From an uncultured Bacteroides sp. (lineage in GTDB: Bacteria > Bacteroidota > Bacteroidia > Bacteroidales > Bacteroidaceae): a DNA stretch of 16,203 bases. The notes under the pieces are model-generated. The model was not told the origin of the DNA and searched no databases. It saw only the letters and a list, made by a program, of their open reading frames with translations. Numbering within the stretch: the first letter of the stretch is position 1; each line of letters opens with the position of its first letter. Below, in pieces: positions 7,964-16,203 of this stretch. The stretch lies in contig CAUDXH010000029.1 in NCBI GenBank assembly GCA_958453305.1, positions 1 to 16,203 on the forward strand, read 5' to 3'. A program made the position numbers and the translations under genes.

Positions 7964-9283
7964 ATGAAAAACACTAAAAAAGAATCCATATTAACCAAAG
8001 ATGGGGTTAGCTATGTAGTTCCCTTTGTCTTGATTACATCCTGTTTTGCCTTATGGGGATTTGCCAATGATATAACTAATCCTATGGTCAAGGCTTTTTC
8101 AAAAATCTTCCGTATGAGTGCTACAGATGGTACTCTGGTGCAAGTGGCCTTCTATGGTGGCTATTTTGCCATGGCCTTTCCGGCAGCCATGTTTATCCGT
8201 AAATACACTTATAAAGCGGGTGTGTTGGTTGGTTTGGGACTGTATGCATTAGGAGCTTTCTTATTTTTACCAGCCAAGATGACAGGTGCGTACTATCCGT
8301 TTCTTTTGGCTTATTTCATTCTGACCTGTGGTCTTTCCTTTCTGGAAACCAGTTGCAATCCCTATATCCTTTCTATGGGTTCCGAGGCTACTGCCACACG
8401 TCGTTTAAACTTGGCACAGTCATTTAATCCCATGGGCTCTTTATTGGGAATGTTTGTTGCCATGAATTTTATCCAAGCTAAGTTGCATCCCATGGAGACA
8501 GCCGATCGGGCTTTGCTTAGCGATTCCGAGTTTGAAGCTATCAAAGAATACGATCTCGGCATTCTGATCGGTCCGTATCTTATTATCGGGCTCGTGATCA
8601 TAGCTATGCTCTTCTTTATTCGTTTGATGCCGATGCCGAAAAGCAATGAAGATAATCACAGTATCAATTTCTTCCCTACGCTGAAGCGTATTTTCGGCTT
8701 AAAGCATTATCGGGAAGGTGTGTTTGCGCAATTCTTTTACGTCGGTGCTCAGATTATGTGCTGGACTTTCATTATCCAATACGGAACTCATTTATTTATG
8801 GGACAAGGAATAGAAGAAAAGGAGGCCGAGATTCTGTCGCAGCAGTATAATATCTTGGCTATGATTGTTTTTTGTCTGAGCCGTTTTGTCTGCACTTTCA
8901 TTCTTCGCTATTTAAATGCCGGTACCTTGCTGACCATCCTTGCCACACTGGGCGGCTTGTTCACTTTAGGTGTCATCTTTTTGCAAAACATTTATGGAAT
9001 TTATTGTCTTGTAGCAGTTTCTGCTTGTATGTCGCTGATGTTTCCTACCATTTATGGAATTGCTTTGCAAGGATTAGGTGATGATGCAAAATTTGGGGCA
9101 GCCGGACTGATTATGGCTATCTTGGGCGGTTCTGTTTTGCCTCCATTGCAGGCGGGAATTATCGATATGAAAGTCTTTTGGGGTATGCCGGCGGTCAATG
9201 TATCGTTTATTTTACCATTTGTTTGTTTTGTTGTGATTATAATTTACGGTTACCGTTCGTATAAAAGAAGTCTGATATCATGA
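7964..9283 (+). CDS. fucP: L-fucose permease (FHS family, MFS, proton symporter)
   Basis: An inner-membrane transporter of 439 residues (E. coli FucP, 438) with about twelve hydrophobic segments. The first, VVPFVLITSCFALWGFA, is at about residues 17-35. Family motifs include LETSCNPYILSMG and RLNLAQSFNPMGS. Glu128 in FLETSCNP corresponds to the sugar-binding Glu135 of E. coli FucP. The E. coli proton-carrying Asp46 aligns with Asn39 here, but Asp36 in GFANDITNP sits three residues earlier, about one helical turn away, and may take its place. It imports fucose released by the two secreted fucosidases. It starts 31 bp after the mutarotase and is followed by a 58-bp gap with a new promoter-like element before GH95. 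Related family members transport glucose/galactose, but the operon points to fucose. Confidence 0.92.
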   Translation: MKNTKKESILTKDGVSYVVPFVLITSCFALWGFANDITNPMVKAFSKIFRMSATDGTLVQVAFYGGYFAMAFPAAMFIRKYTYKAGVLVGLGLYALGAFLFLPAKMTGAYYPFLLAYFILTCGLSFLETSCNPYILSMGSEATATRRLNLAQSFNPMGSLLGMFVAMNFIQAKLHPMETADRALLSDSEFEAIKEYDLGILIGPYLIIGLVIIAMLFFIRLMPMPKSNEDNHSINFFPTLKRIFGLKHYREGVFAQFFYVGAQIMCWTFIIQYGTHLFMGQGIEEKEAEILSQQYNILAMIVFCLSRFVCTFILRYLNAGTLLTILATLGGLFTLGVIFLQNIYGIYCLVAVSACMSLMFPTIYGIALQGLGDDAKFGAAGLIMAILGGSVLPPLQAGIIDMKVFWGMPAVNVSFILPFVCFVVIIIYGYRSYKRSLIS

Positions 9284-9296
9284 CAGAAAAAGAATA

Positions 9297-9312
9297 GAAA
9301 TCACTATTTTTG
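9297..9312 (+). promoter_or_regulatory. Possible promoter for GH95 with inverted copy of the operator core
   Basis: In the 58-bp gap after fucP, TATTTTTG (9305-9312) matches the -7 consensus TAnnTTTG perfectly. No TTTG is found at the -33 position (about 9282-9285). Overlapping the -7 element is AAATCACTATTT (9297-9308), the exact reverse complement of AAATAGTGATTT, the core of the repeats in front of the first gene. This could add internal expression of the second fucosidase under the same regulator, but one AT-rich 12-mer could also arise by chance. Confidence 0.45.
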
Positions 9313-9341
9313 TATTCAAACTTAAATTCTATTTATTTTAT

Positions 9342-11819
9342 ATGAAGAAAATCAGTACATTTCTATTGAGTCTATTTGTCAGTAGCTTGGTCTGTGGGCA
9401 ATCGATACAACCCTCTTTGTCCTATTGGTTTGATACCCCTACCAGTTTGAAAGGACAGGCAGTGTGGTACGAAGGAAAACCTGAAAAATGGAAAGGTAAG
9501 AAACCAATTTCAGCTGGCGATCGTGCCCAAAATCCGGATGCTGAATGGGAATCGGCTTCTTTGCCTTTAGGTAATGGCAGCTTGGGTGCTAATATTTTAG
9601 GCTCGGTAGAAGCAGAACGCGTTACTTTTAATGAGAAAACCTTATGGCGTGGAGGACCGAATACAGCCAAGGGACCTGCTTATTATTGGAATGTAAATAA
9701 ACAGTCGGCTCATGTGCTTGATGAAATTCGTAAAGCGTTTGCTGAGGGTAATCAGGCTGAGGCTGAGCGGCTGACTTGTCAGAATTTCAACAGTACCGTT
9801 CCATATGAATCGTACAAAGAAGACCCGTTTCGTTTTGGGAATTTTACCACGATGGGAGAATTCTATATTGAAACGGGGCTTAATGCCATTGGAATGAGTG
9901 CATATCGTCGCGAGTTATCACTCGATTCGGCTCGTGCTGTGGTGCAGTTCCGTAAGGATGGAGTACTATATAAGCGTACTTCATTTATTTCGTATCCGGC
10001 AAATGTATTAGTGATGCGTTATGACGCAGACCATCCGGCTAAGCAAAACCTGACCTTCAGCTATGCGCCTAATCCGGTATCAACAGGTCATATAGAAGCT
10101 GAAGGAAAGGATGGTTTGGTTTATCGGGCTAAGTTAGATAACAATGGAATGGATTATGTTGTGCGCATACGTGCCTTGGCTCAAGGGGGAACAGTGGCGA
10201 ACACTCATGGTAAACTCCGTATTGAGGGAGCCGATGAAGTGGTATTTCTTGTAACAGCCGATACTGATTATCGCATTAATTTTAACCCTGATTTCACTGA
10301 TCCAAAAACGTATGTGGGAGTGAATCCGGAAGAAACAACTGCTCATTGGATGAATGAAGCTGTGAAACTTGGCTATGAAGCCTTGTTTCAGGCTCACTAT
10401 GCAGATTATGCTTCGCTGTTTAATCGGGTAAAACTGAACCTGACGGCTTCAGATGCAGTTCGTGATTTACCTATTACCCAGCGTTTGAATAACTATCGCA
10501 AGGGTGAAAAAGACCTTTATCTTGAACAGTTATACTATCAGTTTGGGCGTTACTTGCTGATTTCCAGTTCTCGTCCCGGAAACTTGCCGGCTAACTTGCA
10601 AGGAATTTGGCACAACAATGTGGACGGACCTTGGCGTGTGGATTATCATAATAACATTAACTTGCAGATGAATTATTGGCCGGTATGTTCTACCAATTTA
10701 GAGGAATGTATGTGGCCGCTCATTGATTTTATCCGTACATTGGTCAAGCCCGGCGAGAAAACAGCGCAGGCTTATTTTGGAGCACGCGGATGGACGGCTT
10801 CTATTTCGGGAAATATCTTCGGATTCACGGCCCCTCTGGAAAGCGAGAACATGTCATGGAACTTTAATCCGATGGCTGGACCATGGTTGGCTACTCATAT
10901 TTGGGAATATTATGACTATACAAGAGATATCAAATTCTTGAAAGAGATTGGTTATGATTTAATCAAGAGTAGTGCTACTTTTGCGGTAGATTATCTGTGG
11001 CATAAGCCTGACGGAACCTATACGGCGGCTCCTTCTACTTCACCTGAACATGGTCCGGTTGACCAGGGAGCAACTTTTGTACATGCCGTTGTCCGTGAAA
11101 TTTTGTTGAATGCCATCGATGCCAGTAAAGTCTTGCGCGTAGATGCCAAGGAGCGCAAACAGTGGGAGCAAGTCTTGGCGAGGTTAATGCCTTATCGGGT
11201 GGGTCGTTATGGACAGTTAATGGAATGGTCAACTGATATTGATGATCCCAAGGATGAGCATCGTCACGTAAACCATCTGTTTGGTTTACATCCGGGGCAT
11301 ACCATTTCTCCTATTACCACTCCCGAACTTTCGAAAGCCTCCCGCGTGGTTCTGGAACACCGTGGAGATGGAGCTACAGGATGGAGTATGGGATGGAAAC
11401 TCAATCAGTGGGCCCGTTTGCAAGACGGAAATCATGCTTATAAACTATTCAGTAACTTGTTGAAAAATGGTACGCTAAATAATTTGTGGGATACACATCC
11501 GCCTTTCCAAATTGATGGAAACTTTGGCGGTACGGCAGGTATTACTGAAATGCTGCTGCAGAGTCACATGGAATTTATTCAGTTCTTACCTGCTTTGCCT
11601 GATGCTTGGGCTTCCGGTTCGGTATCCGGACTCCGTGCACGCGGTAATTTTGAACTATCCATGAAGTGGGAGAAGGGACAGCTGCAGGAAGCTGTAATTA
11701 CCTCTCATGCCGGTACTCCATGTCATCTCCGTTACGGTAATGTAAGTTTGAAGTTTAAAACCCAAAAAGGAAAAAGTTATCGGGTAAAATACGTAAACAA
11801 TAGTCTGGTTGTTGAGTAA
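9342..11819 (+). CDS. Secreted GH95 alpha-L-fucosidase (alpha-1,2 type)
   Basis: An inverting exo-fucosidase of 825 residues, expected to remove alpha-1,2-linked fucose such as that in H antigens and fucosylated mucin or milk glycans. Residues 1-19 are a signal peptide (cleavage near VCG-19). Cys18 is preceded by Val, which does not fit a lipobox, so a soluble periplasmic protein is more likely. The N-terminal beta domain (about 65-330, LPLGNGSLGANILG and TLWRGGPN motifs) precedes an (alpha/alpha)6 barrel. Asn438 and Asn440 in HNNINLQMNYW, Glu628 in LMEWSTDIDDPKDEHRHVNHL and Asp725 in QIDGNFGGTAGITEM match Asn421, Asn423, Glu566 and Asp766 of Bifidobacterium AfcA as I recall them. His436 aligns with AfcA His419, which favours fucose over L-galactose. 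About 745-825 is a C-terminal beta domain. A terminator follows at 11982. Confidence 0.94.
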   Translation: MKKISTFLLSLFVSSLVCGQSIQPSLSYWFDTPTSLKGQAVWYEGKPEKWKGKKPISAGDRAQNPDAEWESASLPLGNGSLGANILGSVEAERVTFNEKTLWRGGPNTAKGPAYYWNVNKQSAHVLDEIRKAFAEGNQAEAERLTCQNFNSTVPYESYKEDPFRFGNFTTMGEFYIETGLNAIGMSAYRRELSLDSARAVVQFRKDGVLYKRTSFISYPANVLVMRYDADHPAKQNLTFSYAPNPVSTGHIEAEGKDGLVYRAKLDNNGMDYVVRIRALAQGGTVANTHGKLRIEGADEVVFLVTADTDYRINFNPDFTDPKTYVGVNPEETTAHWMNEAVKLGYEALFQAHYADYASLFNRVKLNLTASDAVRDLPITQRLNNYRKGEKDLYLEQLYYQFGRYLLISSSRPGNLPANLQGIWHNNVDGPWRVDYHNNINLQMNYWPVCSTNLEECMWPLIDFIRTLVKPGEKTAQAYFGARGWTASISGNIFGFTAPLESENMSWNFNPMAGPWLATHIWEYYDYTRDIKFLKEIGYDLIKSSATFAVDYLWHKPDGTYTAAPSTSPEHGPVDQGATFVHAVVREILLNAIDASKVLRVDAKERKQWEQVLARLMPYRVGRYGQLMEWSTDIDDPKDEHRHVNHLFGLHPGHTISPITTPELSKASRVVLEHRGDGATGWSMGWKLNQWARLQDGNHAYKLFSNLLKNGTLNNLWDTHPPFQIDGNFGGTAGITEMLLQSHMEFIQFLPALPDAWASGSVSGLRARGNFELSMKWEKGQLQEAVITSHAGTPCHLRYGNVSLKFKTQKGKSYRVKYVNNSLVVE

Positions 11820-11981
11820 GACTTGAAACAGAAATTGATTGGTTGAGTGTCAGTGCTTCATGGAAATGTAAATCCGTGCATGGCATGTAGCTCAGACAGA
11901 AGGTAAGTCTATCTGCTGAGAGACATGAAACTTTAACAGAAACAGATAAATCTTTTATTTTCAGTGTTAAATATCCTAATT
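11820..11981. other. Untranslated stretch after GH95 with a secondary hairpin
   Basis: This part of the 301-bp gap holds no convincing reading frame. An imperfect hairpin at 11891-11920 (CTCAG-A-CAGA paired with TCTG-CTGAG, one bulge, 11-base loop) and a local duplication GCATGGCATG (about 11878-11887) suggest structured RNA, either a long 3' untranslated region of the GH95 transcript or decayed sequence. No -7 element is evident that would make it a separate RNA. Confidence 0.3.
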
Positions 11982-12018
11982 GAGGCATGGTGAAACATTT
12001 CTCTGTGCCTCTTTTTTT
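11982..12018 (+). terminator. Intrinsic terminator ending the fucose operon
   Basis: GAGGCATGG (11982-11990) pairs with CTGTGCCTC (12003-12011), nine pairs including two G-T wobbles, around a 12-base loop. A run of seven T (12012-12018) follows directly. It separates the catabolic operon from the regulator gene, which has its own promoter just downstream. Confidence 0.85.
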
Positions 12019-12043
12019 GGATCAAAGCCTTGCTCTTGCCTTG

Positions 12044-12074
12044 TTTGTTCTTTCAGATATTAGTTGTATTTTTG
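12044..12074 (+). promoter_or_regulatory. Complete Bacteroidetes promoter for the hybrid sensor gene
   Basis: TTTG at 12044-12047 and TATTTTTG at 12067-12074 give a full -33/-7 pair with a 19-bp spacer. Start of transcription is expected near 12080, leaving a leader of about 40 nt before the ATG at 12121. In contrast to the GH29 and GH95 promoters, the -33 element is present and no operator-like repeat is seen, which suits low constitutive expression of a sensor. Confidence 0.7.
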
Positions 12075-12120
12075 TTTTATTATAAATGATTCTTGACCAG
12101 AAAGAAACTTAAAAAATACT

Positions 12121-15100
12121 ATGGGTCGTTTTATATTACAGTTAATCATCGTTTTGTTTGCAACGCTTCGGTGTGCCCTGGCGGTTGAAAAGCAGTATGT
12201 ATTCCAACAGATTACTCCTGAAAACGGACTGGCTTATCAAGTCAATAGCATTGTTGCCGGTGTAAAGAGCGGATATGCTTGGATGGGAACGAACTCTGGT
12301 ATTGGTCGTTTTAATGGGTATGAACTCAAACGCTACCTGACCGCTAAGGTATATCAGTTAATAGAAGATAATCAGTCGAATATTTGGGCTGCTACAGCAG
12401 AAGGCGTATTCCGTTATTATGCATATGAGGATGTATTTCTGCCAGTCTGCGATGAACAGGGAGCTATTGTTCAGGCTTATTCCATTTGCCGGATACCGCA
12501 TGGACTTTTATTGGGAGAAAGAGGCCGGATTTATCAATATGATGATGCAACGAATCAAGTAAAACAGTTGATGACTCTTCCGGAGACTTGCGATTATAAC
12601 ATTACGAATCTGGAACTATGGGATAGCCAGACCTTGATTCTCTCAAACCGATGGAATCAATCTTATTGGGTTAACATATCTTCGGGGGAAATCCGGGAAC
12701 TGCCATTCCCTTGCCATAGGGTTGCCGGATTGCTGAAAGACAGTCAGGGCCATTTTTGGATATCCTCTTACGGGGAGGGTGTGAGATGTTATTCAACAGA
12801 AGGAAAATTGTTGCATCATTTACATAAAGGAAACTCGGATGTGTCGTGTAATGTGGTGCTTTCCTTGGCTGAGTATGACGGTAAAATATGGATGGGTACC
12901 GATGGAGATGGCATTTTTACATTTCAACCGGATACGCATGAGGTGACTCACCTGAAGCATACTCCGGGCGACTCAAATTCATTGCCTAGTAATTCTATAT
13001 TGTCTCTGTATGCTGATGCTGAGAATGGAATTTGGGCAGGTTCTGTGCGTAGCGGTTTATTCAATATAAAGGAGGTAGGAATCAGGCTTTATTCGGATGC
13101 GCTTCCCGGAACGCATTATGGTTTGAGCCTGAAGACAGTGCTTAGTCTTTTTCAAGAAGAAGGAGAAGAGGACATTTGGATAGGAACGGATGGAGGAGGT
13201 TTAAACCGCTTTGTCCCCCGTGACCAGAAGTTTTATCATTATCCGGCTACGTGGGGCGATAAGGTGGTGTCGTTGGCTGGAACCGACCGCTCGCATTTAT
13301 TGGTCTCCTTGTTCGACAAGGGGTTATTCCTTTATGATAAGCAGGCGAGAAGCTATAAGCCGCTGACAATTGTAAATGACAGCATCAATGCGTTTATCTG
13401 TCAGCAGGGTAAATCCGTTAACCTGCTGCGGCATGCTCCCGATGAGGTATTACTGTTGTCGGAGCATCCGTATTGTTATAATTGGAAAAAACATACATTC
13501 AAGGAAATTACATTCGATTCCGGTAAATTCTCTCTGCAAGGGGAAATGAAGACCATAGCTATGCAGGAGAATACGGTCTATGTGCATGATATCAGCCGCA
13601 TTTATAGCTTAGATGCGGAGCACCATGTGCTGGGCAGTCTCTTGGCTTTCAAGAATGATACAATAATTCATGCGGCATCCATGGATGAACACGGAGAACT
13701 GTGGATTGGGAGTAACTATGGACTGTATCATTTTTCGCCTGCTACAGGGAAGTGTCGTTTTATTTCTACAAATTTGATTTCGAATTTAACATCGGTCACG
13801 TGCGATTTAAGAGGAAGGGTGTGGATTGGCAGCAATGACCAGCTCTTTGCCTACCTTATTGAAGAAGATTGTCTTATTCCCTATGATTCTCCGGATGGAG
13901 TAATGCCGAATGAGTATTTGGCAAAGCCGCGTTTATTGACGAATCAAGGAGATATTTATTTAGGTACAGTAAATGGATTGCTTCACATTAGTCCTGAGTT
14001 GCCGAAAGAAAAAATCCGGCAGCCGATATTGGAATTGGCGAAAGTAGAAGTCGGAGGTAAACGTATGGATCATCCTAAGGGCAAGATACTGAAGTTAAAA
14101 GAACAGCCTATTCCGGTCGTGCTGTCTGTTCTGGCTCGCAATAAAGACATATTCCGCAAACCGGCATACCGCTATACGATTCATCGTTCGGGGCTTGAGC
14201 CGGTCTATTCATACCTGCCCACACTGACACTGAATGGCTTGCCGGCAGGTACTTATTGTATTACGGTAGCCTGCAGTACGCGTATGGGAGGGTGGACAGA
14301 AGACTATCCGATACTGGAACTGATTGTGTTGCAGCCATGGTATAAATCAGGTTGGTTTATATTGGCTGTTCTCTTTTTCTTGGCATTGGTTCTGGTCTTT
14401 ATCAGTGCTTGGGTTTTCCGCAGAAGAGAAAACCAACTGAAATGGGAGATGCGGGAGCGTGAGAAACAGATGTATGAAGAGAAAGTACGCTTTCTTATTA
14501 ATATCAATCATGAACTTCGTACCCCATTGACGCTTATTCATGCTCCGCTGAAGCAGCTTATTGAACGCCTGTCCCCGGAGGATGAGCAATATCGGTTATT
14601 GCAAGGCATAGCTAATCAGTCGAACCGGATGAAGAAGTTGCTGAATATGGTATTGGATGTGCGAAAGATGGAGGTGAAGGAAAGTGTGCTGCATATAGAG
14701 GAGGTACGTCTGGATGAGTGGCTGAATCTGATTTTGGAAGACTTCCGTCCTGAAGCAGCTTTAAAGCATCTCACATTGGTAAGCCGTTATGAATTGGAGG
14801 ACTATTTGTTTTGTTGTGATAAAGAGAAGTGTACAACGGTCGTTACGAATTTATTGGTGAATGCTGTAAAATATAGTAACGAAGGAGGAGAAATCTTACT
14901 GGTCGTAAAGCCTGTGGATGATGGAAAAACTTTGCGTTTATCAATCTCTGATCAGGGTGTTGGTCTGAAAAATGTAGATGTGAAGCAATTATTTACCCGT
15001 TTCTATCAGGGAAACAATAGTCGCCCGGGAACAGGAATTGGTCTGTCATATGCTAAAATCTTAGTGGAACAGCAGGGAGGAAAGATTGGGGCATACGACC

Positions 15101-16119
15101 ATGTAGGAGAGTCTGGAGCAACATTCTGGGTAGAACTGCCTTTAGGAATGAAGCCTGCCAAGCAACTTTTACATCCGCAGCCCTATTTAAATGAACTGTT
15201 GGCCTCGGTAGAAAATGTGGAACACGTACCCAGTGAGATACCTTACCAAGAAGAGACAAAAAGCAAACGTTTGCTGGTAGTGGATGATAATCAAGAAATG
15301 GCGGCTTATCTTACATCGGCGCTGGCTCCTTATTTTCAGGAAGTTCAAACTGCATCGAATGGGGTAGAAGCACTGGAACTGTGTAAGCAGTGGTTACCAG
15401 ATGTAGTCGTAAGCGATATTCAGATGCCGGAAATGAATGGATATGAATTGTGCAAGCGCATAAAAGAAAACCTCGATATCAGCCACATTCCTGTGTTATT
15501 GCTCACGGCACGTACAGACGAAGAAAGCAAAATTTTCGGTTATAAGAATGGAGCCGATAACTATCTGACCAAACCCTTTGAAATAAGTACGTTGTACACG
15601 GCTGTGTTAAGTTTACTGCAGAACCGGGAACGGACGAGGAAAGAATATACGGAAGTCGGAAATACCTCTCTTCCTACGCCAGAGGAAAGTACGTTTAGCC
15701 CGGTGGATGAAAAATTCCTGAATAAGCTCAATGAGGTGATTATGAAAAACTTGAATAATCCCGAATTAGGAGTGGAGTTTCTTTGCTCGGAAATGTACAT
15801 CAGTCGTGCTTCACTCTATAACAAGTTGAAAGCACTTACTGGCATGGGTTCAAACGGCTATGTAGCTAAGATACGCATTGAGCAGGCTGTAAAGTTGCTT
15901 ACATCAACCGATATGCACATTAATGAAGTCTCCGATGCTGTTGGCTTTTCTTCATCCCGTTACTTCAACCGTGTGTTTAAAGAAATGATGGGATGCTCTC
16001 CAAGTCAGTATAAAAACCCTCGGTGGTCCTCGGGAGATAGTATGGTATGTCCGAAGGATGATTCTAAAAAAGAGGCTGATGAAGTTGGCGTGAAAAAACA
16101 GCGGATAAAAAGGAAATAA
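12121..16119 (+). CDS. Hybrid two-component system sensor/regulator (HTCS) with AraC-type output
   Basis: A single 1332-residue protein joins sensor kinase and response regulator. After an N-terminal membrane/signal segment (about 5-21) comes a periplasmic sensor of repeated Reg_prop blades (WMGTNSGIGRFNG, IWMGTDGDGIF, IWIGTDGGGLNRF, LWIGSNYGLYHF), about residues 25-640, and a Y_Y_Y domain (about 650-735). A transmembrane helix lies at about 745-767. The cytoplasmic part has HisKA with His797 in NHELRTPL; an ATPase domain with Asn914 in the N box and GTGIGL at 970-975; a receiver with Asp1055-Asp1056, phospho-acceptor Asp1099 in VVSDIQMPE, and Lys1151; and a two-helix AraC domain at about 1205-1300 (EMYISRASLYNKLKALTG, VGFSSSRYFNRVFKEMMG). 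A basic tail of about 30 residues ends it. All key residues are present. As neighbour of the fucose operon, and with no other regulator in the window, it is the likely activator; the signal may be fucose or a fucosylated glycan. Confidence 0.95.
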   Translation: MGRFILQLIIVLFATLRCALAVEKQYVFQQITPENGLAYQVNSIVAGVKSGYAWMGTNSGIGRFNGYELKRYLTAKVYQLIEDNQSNIWAATAEGVFRYYAYEDVFLPVCDEQGAIVQAYSICRIPHGLLLGERGRIYQYDDATNQVKQLMTLPETCDYNITNLELWDSQTLILSNRWNQSYWVNISSGEIRELPFPCHRVAGLLKDSQGHFWISSYGEGVRCYSTEGKLLHHLHKGNSDVSCNVVLSLAEYDGKIWMGTDGDGIFTFQPDTHEVTHLKHTPGDSNSLPSNSILSLYADAENGIWAGSVRSGLFNIKEVGIRLYSDALPGTHYGLSLKTVLSLFQEEGEEDIWIGTDGGGLNRFVPRDQKFYHYPATWGDKVVSLAGTDRSHLLVSLFDKGLFLYDKQARSYKPLTIVNDSINAFICQQGKSVNLLRHAPDEVLLLSEHPYCYNWKKHTFKEITFDSGKFSLQGEMKTIAMQENTVYVHDISRIYSLDAEHHVLGSLLAFKNDTIIHAASMDEHGELWIGSNYGLYHFSPATGKCRFISTNLISNLTSVTCDLRGRVWIGSNDQLFAYLIEEDCLIPYDSPDGVMPNEYLAKPRLLTNQGDIYLGTVNGLLHISPELPKEKIRQPILELAKVEVGGKRMDHPKGKILKLKEQPIPVVLSVLARNKDIFRKPAYRYTIHRSGLEPVYSYLPTLTLNGLPAGTYCITVACSTRMGGWTEDYPILELIVLQPWYKSGWFILAVLFFLALVLVFISAWVFRRRENQLKWEMREREKQMYEEKVRFLININHELRTPLTLIHAPLKQLIERLSPEDEQYRLLQGIANQSNRMKKLLNMVLDVRKMEVKESVLHIEEVRLDEWLNLILEDFRPEAALKHLTLVSRYELEDYLFCCDKEKCTTVVTNLLVNAVKYSNEGGEILLVVKPVDDGKTLRLSISDQGVGLKNVDVKQLFTRFYQGNNSRPGTGIGLSYAKILVEQQGGKIGAYDHVGESGATFWVELPLGMKPAKQLLHPQPYLNELLASVENVEHVPSEIPYQEETKSKRLLVVDDNQEMAAYLTSALAPYFQEVQTASNGVEALELCKQWLPDVVVSDIQMPEMNGYELCKRIKENLDISHIPVLLLTARTDEESKIFGYKNGADNYLTKPFEISTLYTAVLSLLQNRERTRKEYTEVGNTSLPTPEESTFSPVDEKFLNKLNEVIMKNLNNPELGVEFLCSEMYISRASLYNKLKALTGMGSNGYVAKIRIEQAVKLLTSTDMHINEVSDAVGFSSSRYFNRVFKEMMGCSPSQYKNPRWSSGDSMVCPKDDSKKEADEVGVKKQRIKRK

Positions 16120-16203
16120 ATTGAACTATGGACTTGTTTTCAGTCAATAGAAGACACTGTCCAGAATTTTGTGTAAATGGAAACAGGATTCAGTTGTAAG
16201 TTT

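Noticed and set aside
9342..9401. Possible lipoprotein signal at Cys18 of GH95
   Set aside because: The residues before Cys are Ser-Leu-Val; a lipobox needs Gly, Ala or Ser just before Cys. Cleavage after Gly19 is more likely.
11755..11988. 77-residue - strand frame spanning the end of GH95 and the gap
   Set aside because: It overlaps the GH95 coding end and runs into the terminator stem; no -7 element or recognisable motif.
16120..16203. Possible terminator after the hybrid sensor gene (TGGAC at about 16130 and GTCCA at about 16160)
   Set aside because: Only five pairs around a long loop, with no T run after it. Insufficient to call.

Overview
The window is a compact, one-directional catabolic locus for L-fucose. 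It comes from a member of the Bacteroidales, most like Bacteroides or Phocaeicola. Support for that origin is the hybrid two-component system at the right end, the Bacteroidetes-type promoters (TAnnTTTG -7 elements), the A-rich leaders without clear Shine-Dalgarno sequences, and a gene order related to the fucRIAKXP operon of B. thetaiotaomicron. All nine convincing genes are on the + strand. Nothing on the - strand looks like a real gene.

Layout. Positions 1-310 are a leader region with an edge hairpin, a set of short direct repeats with about 21-bp phasing (about 102-199), and a perfect -7 element (222-229). Next come a secreted GH29 alpha-L-fucosidase (311-2188) and L-fucose isomerase fucI (2303-4078). 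A strong intrinsic terminator follows at 4151-4190. Then come lactaldehyde reductase fucO (4242-5396), a fuculose-1-phosphate aldolase-like gene fucA (5433-6071), a rhamnulokinase-type FGGY kinase acting as fucK (6116-7537), a RhaM-type mutarotase (7540-7932), the fucose permease fucP (7964-9283), and a secreted GH95 alpha-L-fucosidase (9342-11819) that appears to have its own -7 element. A 301-bp intergenic region holds a terminator and a well-formed -33/-7 promoter. It leads to a 1332-residue hybrid two-component sensor/regulator (12121-16119). No SusC/SusD pair lies in the window.

How it works together. GH29 (class B features, alpha-1,3/4-linked fucose) and GH95 (alpha-1,2-linked fucose) have signal peptides and would release terminal fucose in the periplasm or at the cell surface. 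FucP brings it in and the mutarotase interconverts anomers. FucI makes L-fuculose, the kinase makes L-fuculose-1-phosphate, and the aldolase splits it into DHAP and L-lactaldehyde. FucO reduces lactaldehyde to 1,2-propanediol to recycle NADH. The likely regulator is the hybrid sensor, whose C-terminal AraC domain is a plausible ligand for the 21-bp-phased repeats in front of the first gene. This would replace the GntR-type FucR of the B. thetaiotaomicron operon.

Most noteworthy: the phased operator-like repeats; the swap of regulator type; an aldolase lacking one of the three classical zinc-binding histidines; a permease with its membrane aspartate moved by about one helical turn; rhamnose-family enzymes serving a fucose pathway; and a terminator inside the operon. 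None of this is a wholly unknown system. It is a variant fucose regulon with several testable departures from the textbook version.
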